From DATCJU01 sp036562635 (GTDB lineage: Bacteria > Actinomycetota > Actinomycetes > Mycobacteriales > Pseudonocardiaceae), in the NCBI GenBank assembly GCA_036562635.1, contig DATCJU010000044.1, forward strand, positions 1-23,705: a stretch of DNA of 23,705 bases. Reading direction: 5' to 3'. Below are positions 1-6,561 of the stretch, piece after piece; the first letter of the stretch is position 1; each line of letters begins with the position of its first letter. A program made the position numbers and the translations under genes. The notes under the pieces are model-generated. The model did no database searches, had not been told where the DNA came from, and was given only the letters and a program-made list of their open reading frames with translations.

Positions 1-975
1 GGCCACGTCGATGCACCGGTAGGCCTCCGCGGCGCGGGGGCTGACGTCGGCCAGCAGCCGCCGAGCCGCAGGGGCCGGCACGGCCAGCACCACCGCGTCC
101 ACGTCGAGCACGTCGGGGTGGGGCGCCGCGCCGATCTCCAACCGCCACCCGTGTCCGGTGCGCCGCAGCGCGCGGACCGGAAGACCGAGCCGGACCCGGG
201 CACTGGACGCGACCACCAGGCGGTCGACCAGGGTGGCCAGTCCACCGCGCAGGCTGCCGAACACCGGGGTGCGGGGCGTACCGGGCGGTGGAGTCGGTGG
301 CAGCATCGAGCCGACGGCGGCCAGTACCGAGCCGGCACCGGCGTCCAGCGCGGCGGCCAGGCCCGGCATGGTGGCACGCAGCCCCAGGTTGTCGGCCCGT
401 CCGGCGTAGACCCCGCCGAGCAACGGGTCGACCAGTCGGTCCACCACCTCGTCCCCCAGCCGTCGACGCAGCAGGGCGCCCACCGCGACATCGGCCCCGT
501 CAGCCCCGTCGGCTCCGGCACCGGTCTCGTCCAGGCGCAGCGGGGGCAGGTCCGGTTCCGCCGCCACGGCGGCCAGGCCCTCCGGGGAAAGCACGTCCCG
601 CACGTCGTCCGCCGAGGCCGGCACACCCATCAGAGTCCTGGTGGGCACCAGGACGTTGCGGCCACCGGCCCGCAGGGCGGACCGTGCCCCGGTGGCGTGC
701 ACCACCTCGTGCGCCAGCCCGAGCTCGGTGATCAGGTCGAGCACCTCGGGGCGTCGGGCGAGGAACGCCTCGGCCCCGACGTCGAACCGCTGCCCGGCGA
801 GGTAGACGGTGCGCAGCTTGCCGCCGAGCCTGCGGTCCTGCTCGATGACGGTGATCCGCAGCCGGGGCCCCAGCAGCCGACGCAACCGATAGGCCGCGAC
901 CAGACCGGACACACCGCCCCCGACGATCGCGACGTGCCGGCCGGCCACCCCCGGATCGTCGCTCCGCACGCTCAC
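1..975 (-). CDS. hemG: Protoporphyrinogen/coproporphyrinogen III oxidase (3' end beyond window)
   Basis: FAD-dependent oxidase of late haem synthesis. In actinobacteria this HemY-type enzyme usually oxidises coproporphyrinogen III (CgoX role). The first 325 codons are present and the frame is open to base 1, so the C-terminal third is missing. The N-terminus carries a Rossmann FAD motif, AIVGGGVSGL (about residues 16-25), followed by VIEQDRRLGGKLRT with the ribose-binding Glu near residue 46. Later segments (VGAEAFLARRP, LVDPLLGGVYAG, FGSLRGGLATLVDRL) are typical of the family. The chosen GTG start at 975 overlaps the hemE stop as GTGA, so the two are translationally coupled. Family assignment is firm; whether the substrate is proto- or coproporphyrinogen is inferred from phylogeny. 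Confidence 0.93.
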   Translation of the reverse strand, partial: MSVRSDDPGVAGRHVAIVGGGVSGLVAAYRLRRLLGPRLRITVIEQDRRLGGKLRTVYLAGQRFDVGAEAFLARRPEVLDLITELGLAHEVVHATGARSALRAGGRNVLVPTRTLMGVPASADDVRDVLSPEGLAAVAAEPDLPPLRLDETGAGADGADGADVAVGALLRRRLGDEVVDRLVDPLLGGVYAGRADNLGLRATMPGLAAALDAGAGSVLAAVGSMLPPTPPPGTPRTPVFGSLRGGLATLVDRLVVASSARVRLGLPVRALRRTGHGWRLEIGAAPHPDVLDVDAVVLAVPAPAARRLLADVSPRAAEAYRCIDVA

Positions 976-2039
976 TGTCGTCCCGGCTCCAATCCGTGCA
1001 CCAGCTCGGTGATGCGCGTCAGCACGTCGGGGTCGGTGATGGGCAGCACGCCGTGTCCGAGGTTGAACACGTGACCGGCCGCGGCGCGGCCCTGCTCCAC
1101 CACCCGACGCACCTCGGACTCCACCACGGCCCAGTCGGCCAGCAGCACGGCGGGGTCCAGATTGCCCTGGAGCGCCGCTCCGGGACCGACCCGCCGGGCC
1201 GCCTCGTCCAACGGGACCCGCCAGTCCACACCGACCACGTCGGCACCGGCCTCCCGCATGGCGCCGAGTAGTTCCCCGGTGCCCACACCGAAGTGGATGC
1301 GCGGCACCCCGGCCTCGGCCAACCCCTCCAGGACCCGCCTGGAGTGCGGCAGCACGAACCTGCGGTAGTCGGCCTCGGAGAGGGCGCCGGCCCACGAGTC
1401 GAACAGCTGGATCGCGTCGACACCGGCGTCGACCTGGACCTTGAGGAAGGTCAGGGTGATGCCGGCCAGCTTGTCCAGCAGTGCGTGCCAGACGTCGGGC
1501 GCGGAGTGCATGAGCGCCTTGGTCCGTTCGTGGTGCCGACTGGGCCCGCCCTCGATCAGGTAGGAGGCCAGGGTGAACGGGGCACCCGCGAACCCGATCA
1601 GCGGGGTGCGCCCCAGCTCGCCCACCAGCAGCCGCACGGTCTCGGCGACCGGCGCCACCTGCTCGGGATGGAGCTCGGGCAGGGCGGTGACGTCGTCGAC
1701 GGTGCGCACCGGGGCGGCCACCACCGGGCCGGTACCGGGCACGATGTCCAGGTCGACCCCGGCCGCGGCGAGCGGCACCACGATGTCGCTGAACAGGATC
1801 GCCGCGTCCACACCGTGCCGGCGCACCGGCTGCAGGGTGATCTCGCAGGCGAGGTCGGGCGTCATGCAGGCGCGCAGCATCGGCACGCCTTCCCGCACCC
1901 TGCGGTACTCCGGCAGGGAACGCCCGGCCTGGCGCATGAACCAGACGGGAATCCGGGACGGCACGCCCCCGCGGGCCGCGACCAGCAACGGGGCATCGGA
2001 GAGGTCCCTGCGGGTGGGGACCGGCGCTACGTTCGTCAT
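972..2039 (-). CDS. hemE: Uroporphyrinogen III decarboxylase
   Basis: Cytosolic enzyme that removes four acetate carboxyls from uroporphyrinogen III to give coproporphyrinogen III. The 355-residue protein has normal length. It shows the signature PVWFMRQAGRSLPEYR (about 31-46, with the two substrate-binding Arg), ILFSDIVVPL with the catalytic Asp near 85, IQLFDSWAGALS, GNLDPAVLLA, and FNLGHGVLP with the conserved His near the C-terminus. The frame stays open upstream to about 2453, but that extension is low-complexity and unlike the family. ATG at 2037-2039 gives the usual MTN...RRDLSDAPLL N-terminus. No strong ribosome site lies at normal spacing; a GGAGG sits about 20 nt upstream. First gene of the hemE-hemG operon, divergent from the DUF3000 gene. 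Confidence 0.96.
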   Translation of the reverse strand: MTNVAPVPTRRDLSDAPLLVAARGGVPSRIPVWFMRQAGRSLPEYRRVREGVPMLRACMTPDLACEITLQPVRRHGVDAAILFSDIVVPLAAAGVDLDIVPGTGPVVAAPVRTVDDVTALPELHPEQVAPVAETVRLLVGELGRTPLIGFAGAPFTLASYLIEGGPSRHHERTKALMHSAPDVWHALLDKLAGITLTFLKVQVDAGVDAIQLFDSWAGALSEADYRRFVLPHSRRVLEGLAEAGVPRIHFGVGTGELLGAMREAGADVVGVDWRVPLDEAARRVGPGAALQGNLDPAVLLADWAVVESEVRRVVEQGRAAAGHVFNLGHGVLPITDPDVLTRITELVHGLEPGRQ

Positions 2040-2096
2040 CTCGTGCCCATCGTCCCACGCCTCCGGAGGAGCCGGAGGCCACCCCGCTGCCGTCGT

Positions 2097-2127
2097 GACG
2101 ACCACCGCCCGGCGCGCGGTGGTCGTC
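2097..2127. promoter_or_regulatory. 12-bp perfect inverted repeat between hemE and the DUF3000 gene
   Basis: GACGACCACCGC (2097-2108) and GCGGTGGTCGTC (2116-2127) are perfect complements around a 7-nt loop. The repeat lies about 58-88 bp upstream of the hemE ATG and about 100 bp upstream of the DUF3000 start. Because the flanking genes diverge, it is not a transcription terminator. It could be an operator, or a hairpin in the hemE leader. No regulator is identified. Confidence 0.5.
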
Positions 2128-2213
2128 GGATGACACCGACGGGGAGAAGGTGGCCCGGACGTGACCCCGGTCGCCGGTCGGCGTGCCTGGCACGTCCCGA
2201 CGCCTCCGGGGCC

Positions 2214-2219
2214 TACAGT
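2214..2219 (+). promoter_or_regulatory. Putative -10 box (TACAGT), leaderless promoter of the DUF3000 gene
   Basis: TACAGT ends 7 nt before an in-frame GTG at 2227. That spacing puts the transcription start at or next to the start codon, a common actinobacterial leaderless arrangement. There is no Shine-Dalgarno sequence. No good -35 element is visible. Confidence 0.5.
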
Positions 2220-2226
2220 CCGTGCT

Positions 2227-2790
2227 GTGACCGGGATGTCGGGAGTACCCGAGGTGTTCCGGCGGGCAGTGGCGACGCTGCGGTCGGTGCGACCCCGACC
2301 TGAGGTGGACCTGGACGAGGAGCGCCCGCCGCAGCGGCTGGCGCCCTGGGCGTTCGCCCTGGGCGCCGAGGTGGACGGTGTGGCCGGGGAAGTGGCGATC
2401 GGCCGGCTGGTGCTGCTGTACGACCCGGACGGCGTGGAGGCGTGGGGTGGCACGCTGCGGCTCGTGCTCTACGCCCGGGCCGAGCTGGACGCCGAGGTGG
2501 CGGGTGACCCTCTGCTGCCCGACGTGGGCTGGTCCTGGCTGACCGAGGCCCTGGAGACCCGGGGAGCGGACTACCACGCCCTCGGCGGGACCGTCACGCG
2601 GACGTCCTCGGCCCGTTTCGGGGACATCGCGGGGCCACCGCACACGCACGACCTGGAGCTGCGTGCCTCCTGGACGGCCGGTGACCCGGAATTGACCGCA
2701 CACGGCGAGGCGTTCTGCGACCTGCTGGCCACCGCAGCCGGCCTCCCCCCGATCGGGGTGACCTTCCTGGGACAGCAGCACGGCTGGTAG
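2227..2790 (+). CDS. DUF3000 family protein
   Basis: Conserved actinobacterial protein of unknown function, 187 residues from the chosen GTG. It matches the family of M. tuberculosis Rv2680: an N-terminal FRRAVATLRSVRPRPEV segment, then PPQRLAPWAFALGAEV, a GRLVLLYDPDGVEAWGGTLRLV core, and PPHTHDLELRASWT near the C-terminal half. No membrane segment, signal peptide or catalytic motif is seen. GTG at 2227 is preferred because of the TACAGT box just upstream; ATG at 2236 would remove three residues. It sits between hemE and the response regulator and nuclease genes as in other actinobacteria, but a dipeptidase gene intervenes here. No function is claimed. Confidence 0.85.
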   Translation: MTGMSGVPEVFRRAVATLRSVRPRPEVDLDEERPPQRLAPWAFALGAEVDGVAGEVAIGRLVLLYDPDGVEAWGGTLRLVLYARAELDAEVAGDPLLPDVGWSWLTEALETRGADYHALGGTVTRTSSARFGDIAGPPHTHDLELRASWTAGDPELTAHGEAFCDLLATAAGLPPIGVTFLGQQHGW

Positions 2791-2814
2791 GGACGGCGGC
2801 CCTCCGACGTCCCG

Positions 2815-2826
2815 CCCCGCGCGGGG
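2815..2826. terminator. Short GC palindrome between convergent genes
   Basis: CCCCGCGCGGGG is a perfect 12-bp palindrome directly beside the dipeptidase stop codon (2827-2829) and 25 bp after the DUF3000 stop. It could act as a weak bidirectional terminator. It is short and has no T-tract, so the call is tentative. Confidence 0.25.
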
Positions 2827-4014
2827 TCACTCCCGGCGTGCCGCCGCGGCGACGGCCTCGGCCTCGTGCAACACCCGCAGCACGTTGCGTCCGGCCAGCT
2901 TGGCGCAGTCCTCCTCGCTCCAGCCGCGGTCCAGCAGCTCGCCCAGCAGCACCGGGTAGCAGGACACGTCGGACAGCCCCTCGGGGAACTCGGTGGCCCC
3001 GTCGTAGTCACCGCCCAGTCCGATGTGGTCGATCCCGGCGACCTCCCTGGCGTGTTCCAGGTGTGCGACGACCTGGGCCAGGGTGGCCCGGGGACGGGGG
3101 TGGGTCCGGACGCGGCGCTCGGCGGCACGGTTCCTCGCCCCCAGGTCGCGGAAGTCCTCCCCCGCGCGCTCCATCTCCTCGCGGAGCGCCTCGTTCCAGG
3201 CGGCCACCTCCTCGGACACGAAGGCGGGGACGAAGGTGATCATGCACACCCCGCCGTTGTCCCGCAGGGTGGACAGCACGTCGTCGGGGACGTTGCGCGG
3301 GTTGTCGGTGATCGCGCGGCAGGACGAGTGGCTGAACACCACCGGTGCCCGGCTCACCTCCAGCGCGGCGTGCATGGTGGCGGGCGCCACGTGCGAGAGG
3401 TCCACCAGCATGCCCAGCCGGTTCATCTCCCGCACCACGGTGCGGCCGAACTCGTCGAGGCCACCCACGGCGGGTTCGTCGGTGGCCGAGTCGGCCCAGG
3501 GGACGTTCCGGTTGTGGGTCAGGGTCAGGTAGCGCACCCCGAGGCGGTACAGGGCGCGCAGAACGCCAAGGGAACCCGCGATGCAGTGACCACCCTCGGC
3601 CCCCAGCAGCGAGGCGATCCGTCCGGACGCGAACGCCTGTTCGGCCTCGGCGGCCGTATGGACGACACGCAGGTGGTCGGGGTGACGGGCAGCGAGCGCG
3701 TGCACCAGCTCCACCTGTTCCAGGACGGCGGTCACCGCGGCGTGCCCGGTGAACTGGCAGGGCACGTAGACCGACCAGAACTGCACACCCACTCCCCCGC
3801 GGCGCAACCGACTCAGGTCGGTCTGCAGCTGCGGATGCTCCGCCGACTGGTCGCGGGTGAGGTCGATGCGGTCGAGGGCGGCCAGCGGGTCACCCAGGAT
3901 CTCGCGCAGCGCCCAGGGGAGGTCGTTGTGGCCGTCCACGAGCGGGGTGCGCTCCAGTAGCGCACGGGCTCGGCGCACCGCCTCCTGCGTCGGCACCTCG
4001 AAAAACCTCCTCAT
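2827..4014 (-). CDS. Membrane dipeptidase family protein (peptidase M19)
   Basis: Zinc-dependent dipeptidase of the renal dipeptidase fold, 395 residues from ATG 4012-4014, normal for the family. Metal and active-site motifs are in order: HND within LVDGHNDLPW (His29, Asp31), Glu in LLGAEGGH (about 140), His in LVDLSHVAP (about 208), SHSSCRAITDNPRNVPD (His about 229), and HIGLGGDYDG with the conserved Asp. No signal peptide or lipobox is visible, so a cytosolic location is likely despite the family name. A TTG codon at 4053 would add 13 Arg-rich residues and is less likely. Neither start has a clear ribosome site. The gene converges on DUF3000 and diverges from the response regulator. The physiological dipeptide is unknown; D-amino-acid or non-standard dipeptides are possible for this family. 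Confidence 0.9.
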   Translation of the reverse strand: MRRFFEVPTQEAVRRARALLERTPLVDGHNDLPWALREILGDPLAALDRIDLTRDQSAEHPQLQTDLSRLRRGGVGVQFWSVYVPCQFTGHAAVTAVLEQVELVHALAARHPDHLRVVHTAAEAEQAFASGRIASLLGAEGGHCIAGSLGVLRALYRLGVRYLTLTHNRNVPWADSATDEPAVGGLDEFGRTVVREMNRLGMLVDLSHVAPATMHAALEVSRAPVVFSHSSCRAITDNPRNVPDDVLSTLRDNGGVCMITFVPAFVSEEVAAWNEALREEMERAGEDFRDLGARNRAAERRVRTHPRPRATLAQVVAHLEHAREVAGIDHIGLGGDYDGATEFPEGLSDVSCYPVLLGELLDRGWSEEDCAKLAGRNVLRVLHEAEAVAAAARRE

Positions 4015-4091
4015 CGCGGAAGAACGGCCCAGCGTTAGCCGCCGTCTGTGCAATCGCTCGATCGTCCTAACGGAAGACCAGCAATATGCAA

Positions 4092-4195
4092 CCCGATCGG
4101 GATAGTTACCCGTTTGATCGTCCCGTAAAGCCGTTCCTCCCGCTACGCTGCCCCCGTCGACACCACTTTCGGTCGATCAGTGGCGCGGCTGATCG
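4092..4195. promoter_or_regulatory. Divergent intergenic region with two palindromes (dipeptidase / response regulator)
   Basis: The 4015-4250 gap holds an unusually AT-rich patch (4076-4130) and two dyads. One is CCCGATCGGG (4092-4101). The other is CGATCAG (4174-4180) with CTGATCG (4189-4195), a 7-bp inverted repeat with an 8-nt centre, 56 bp upstream of the regulator's GTG. The second is a reasonable candidate for autoregulation. A TACGCT at 4144-4149 could be a -10 box, but no matching -35 was found. Confidence 0.4.
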
Positions 4196-4250
4196 GTCGA
4201 GAGTCCCGGTGCCGGTCGGGGGGCACGACCGACTCCAGGGAGGTATTGAC

Positions 4251-4967
4251 GTGGCTGCCGTCGGCTTAGGACAGGCCGTTCGAACCACGCCTGCCGGCAC
4301 GCTGCCGGCCAACATGGTCCCGCACCCGCGGGAGGAACTGTTCTCGGTGCTGGTGGTCGATGACCATCCGCTTCTCCGGGAGGCGATCGCCGCTCGGTTG
4401 ACGCAGATGGGCGCGGGCACCGTGCACGAGGCCGCATCGGTCGCGGAAGCCAGGGCGCGTGCCCTGGCCACGGGGCCGTGCGACCTCGCGATCCTCGACC
4501 TCGGGCTCCCGGACGGGAGTGGCATCGACCTGGTCACGGAGCTCCGTGCCCAGGGCTGGCCGCGGATCGTGGTACTCGCTTCGTCCGACGACCCCTATGC
4601 GGTGCGCTCGGCCTTCCAGGCAGGCGCTCAGGCCTACCTGCTGAAGTCCGCCTCACCGATGGTGGTCACGGACGGCGTGCGGCGAGTGCTCGACGGCGGC
4701 GTGTACGCCGACCCGAGTGTCGCTCCCGTCCTCGCCGCAGGCACCCGGGTGCCCGGCACCGACAACACGCCGCGGGAGCTGTCCGCGCGTGAGGTGGAGG
4801 TGCTGCAGCTGGTTGCCGATGGGCGCTCCAACAAGGAGATCGGCGAGGCGCTCAACCTCTCCGCGCTCACGGTGAAGAGCCACCTGTCGCGGATCGGGCG
4901 CAAGCTCGGGACGGGGGATCGCGCCCAGATGGTGGCGCTGGCCATGCGTGCCGGTGTCATCCGCTGA
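4251..4967 (+). CDS. Orphan NarL/LuxR-type response regulator, positional counterpart of WhiI
   Basis: Two-domain DNA-binding response regulator, 238 residues. The GTG at 4251 is set by AGGGAGG at 4237-4243. The receiver domain (about 31-150) has the full phosphorylation pocket: acidic pair Asp37-Asp38 (VVDDHPLLRE), phospho-acceptor Asp83 (ILDLGLPDGSG), Ser111 and Lys132 (YLLKSASP). The LuxR HTH (about 175-235) reads LSAREVEVLQLVADGRSNKEIGEALNLSALTVKSH with small interruptions. No kinase gene is adjacent. In Streptomyces the same neighbours (hemE, DUF3000, HRDC nuclease, fadA, fadB) flank whiI, a sporulation regulator that pairs with BldM, so a role in development or cell-cycle control is plausible. 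That is inference from position, not from a DNA-binding site. Confidence 0.85.
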   Translation: MAAVGLGQAVRTTPAGTLPANMVPHPREELFSVLVVDDHPLLREAIAARLTQMGAGTVHEAASVAEARARALATGPCDLAILDLGLPDGSGIDLVTELRAQGWPRIVVLASSDDPYAVRSAFQAGAQAYLLKSASPMVVTDGVRRVLDGGVYADPSVAPVLAAGTRVPGTDNTPRELSAREVEVLQLVADGRSNKEIGEALNLSALTVKSHLSRIGRKLGTGDRAQMVALAMRAGVIR

Positions 4968-4991
4968 TGCGATCACTCTGATGACCATGCG

Positions 4992-5028
4992 GGGCCACCG
5001 CCTCGGCCGTCGGCCGGGGCGGTGGCCC
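4992..5028 (+). terminator. Hairpin terminator after the response regulator
   Basis: GGGCCACCGCC (4992-5002) pairs perfectly with GGCGGTGGCCC (5018-5028). The 15-nt loop itself can fold (GGCC, GTC, GGCC). It begins 24 nt after the regulator's stop and is followed by TTCGTG rather than a T-tract, typical of GC-rich actinobacterial terminators. It separates the regulator from the nuclease gene. Confidence 0.7.
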
Positions 5029-5112
5029 TTCGTGTGCCGGGCCACCGGTCCCCTGTGAGCCGGACAGCCACCCGACTCCGTCGAACAGCTCCGCAACGAC
5101 CGCCGTCCGACG

Positions 5113-5118
5113 TAGGGT
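5113..5118 (+). promoter_or_regulatory. Putative -10 box (TAGGGT), leaderless promoter of the nuclease gene
   Basis: TAGGGT is followed by 8 nt and then the GTG at 5127. The spacing fits transcription starting at the start codon. No Shine-Dalgarno sequence precedes the GTG and no clear -35 was seen. Confidence 0.5.
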
Positions 5119-5126
5119 CAGCGTTC

Positions 5127-6362
5127 GTGGAAGCTGGCTTCACCGATCCCACCGGCGCCGAGCCGATCCCGCTGACCGAGCCCGCCGACGGGGTACCCCC
5201 CGTCGTCACCAGTGCCCGGGCGTTGCGCGAGGCCGCGGAGGCGCTCGCGGCGGCGAGCGGGCCGGTTGCGGTCGACACCGAGCGTGCCTCGGGATACCGC
5301 TACTCGCAGCGTGCCTACCTGGTGCAGCTCCGCCGCGAGGGCGCGGGCACGGTGCTGGTCGATCCGATCGCCCTGGGTGGCCGGGTCGAGCCCTTGGTGA
5401 AGGCCCTGGAGGGCACCGAGTGGGTGCTGCACGCCGCGTCCCAGGACCTGCCGTGTCTGGCCGAGCTGGGCCTGAGGCCGGCCACGCTGTTCGACACCGA
5501 GTTGGCCGGCCGCCTGGCCGGCTACGAACGGGTGGCGTTGGGCGCCCTGGTGGAGCGGCTGCTGGGATACCGGCTGGAGAAGGGCTACGGCGCGGCGGAC
5601 TGGTCCCGCCGACCGCTGCCGGTCGAGTGGCTGACCTATGCGGCACTGGACGTGGAACTGCTGCTGCCGCTGCGTCGGGTGCTGGAGGAGGAACTGGCGG
5701 CGCAGGGCAAGCTCGACTGGGCGCTGCAGGAGTTCGAGGCGGTGCGGACCTCTCCCCCGCCCCAGCCCCGCCCCGAGCCGTGGCGGCGTACCTCGGGCAT
5801 CCACCGGTTGCGGTCCGCCCGGCAGCTCGCCGCGGTACGGGAGCTGTGGCTGGCCCGGGACGAGCTGGCACGGCGCCGGAACCTGGCCCCGGGACGGGTG
5901 CTGCCGGACAGCGCCATCGTGCAGGCGGTGCTGGCCGATCCCCAGGGCATTCCCGACCTGCTGAAACTGCCGGTGTACGGGGGGCGGGTGCAGCGGCGTC
6001 AGGCGGGCGTGTGGATGGCGGCGCTGGAGCGGGCCCGCAGGTTGCCCCGCAACGAACTGCCCAACCCCACGCCACCGCAGGACGGTCCTCCCCCGACGAA
6101 CCGCTGGGCCGAGCGGGATCCGGCAGCGGCAGCCCGGCTTGCCGCGGCCCGGGCCGAACTGGCCAAGCTGGCCGAGCGGCACCGTCTCCCAGTGGAGAAC
6201 CTGCTGCAGCCGGATCTGGTACGTCGCCTGTGTTGGGAGCCACCTGCCGACACCGATCCGGCCGGAGTGGGTGCGGCGCTGCGTGCGGGCGGGGCGCGTC
6301 CCTGGCAGGTGGAACTGACCGCAGAGGTGCTCAGCGCGGCTCTGCGGGCCGAGGCCGAGTAG
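5127..6362 (+). CDS. Ribonuclease D-like 3'-5' exonuclease with HRDC domain
   Basis: DEDDy-family exoribonuclease related to RNase D, 411 residues, counterpart of M. tuberculosis Rv2681. The exonuclease domain (about 30-195) keeps Asp50 and Glu52 (VAVDTERA), Asp107 (ASQDLPCL), and the DEDDy signature Tyr171/Asp175 (TYAALDVELL). An HRDC nucleic-acid-binding domain follows at about 228-308 (LRSARQLAAVRELW ... DLLKLPVYGGRVQRR). A proline-rich linker and a helical C-terminal region (about 330-411) complete the protein. The frame is open upstream to 5022, but GTG at 5127 with its TAGGGT box gives a family-like N-terminus, and the upstream codons overlap the terminator. Likely substrates are structured RNA 3' ends (tRNA or rRNA), by family. 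Confidence 0.9.
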   Translation: MEAGFTDPTGAEPIPLTEPADGVPPVVTSARALREAAEALAAASGPVAVDTERASGYRYSQRAYLVQLRREGAGTVLVDPIALGGRVEPLVKALEGTEWVLHAASQDLPCLAELGLRPATLFDTELAGRLAGYERVALGALVERLLGYRLEKGYGAADWSRRPLPVEWLTYAALDVELLLPLRRVLEEELAAQGKLDWALQEFEAVRTSPPPQPRPEPWRRTSGIHRLRSARQLAAVRELWLARDELARRRNLAPGRVLPDSAIVQAVLADPQGIPDLLKLPVYGGRVQRRQAGVWMAALERARRLPRNELPNPTPPQDGPPPTNRWAERDPAAAARLAAARAELAKLAERHRLPVENLLQPDLVRRLCWEPPADTDPAGVGAALRAGGARPWQVELTAEVLSAALRAEAE

Positions 6363-6424
6363 ATCGGTCCGCACCGTCCTGCACGTCGAGAGCGATGTGA
6401 CACAGACAACAACGGGACTACCAT

Positions 6425-6472
6425 GGTTACCGGCGGGTAACTGGGGCTAGAGTTCGTGTTACCGGTCAGTAG
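6425..6472 (+). promoter_or_regulatory. fadAB promoter with two similar operator-like palindromes
   Basis: Site 1 is TTACCGGCGGGTAA (6427-6440), inside the perfect dyad GTTACC / GGTAAC. Site 2 is TTACCGGTCAGTAG (6459-6472). Both fit TTACCGGnnnGTAR and start exactly 32 bp apart, about three helical turns. A likely -10 box TAGAGT (6448-6453) lies between them. Site 1 therefore covers the -35 position (6425-6430) and site 2 the expected start of transcription (about 6460), an arrangement suited to repression. The regulator is not in the window; TetR-type control by acyl-CoA is a reasonable guess. Confidence 0.6.
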
Positions 6473-6561
6473 CAGCCCGTTCTGACCGACCTGTTGTCGC
6501 CCGCCCACCGGGGTTCCCGCCCCGGCCCCAGGCGGCATCACGTATCGAGGAGGAGCACGCC

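Noticed and set aside
2040..2453. N-terminal extension of hemE
   Set aside because: Open only because of high GC. It is Ser/Arg/Pro/Thr-rich, overlaps the DUF3000 gene, and is absent from the family.
4144..4149. TACGCT as the promoter -10 of the orphan regulator
   Set aside because: No -35 element lies at 16-19 bp, and TTGATC at 4114 is 24 bp away. Mentioned only as a possibility.
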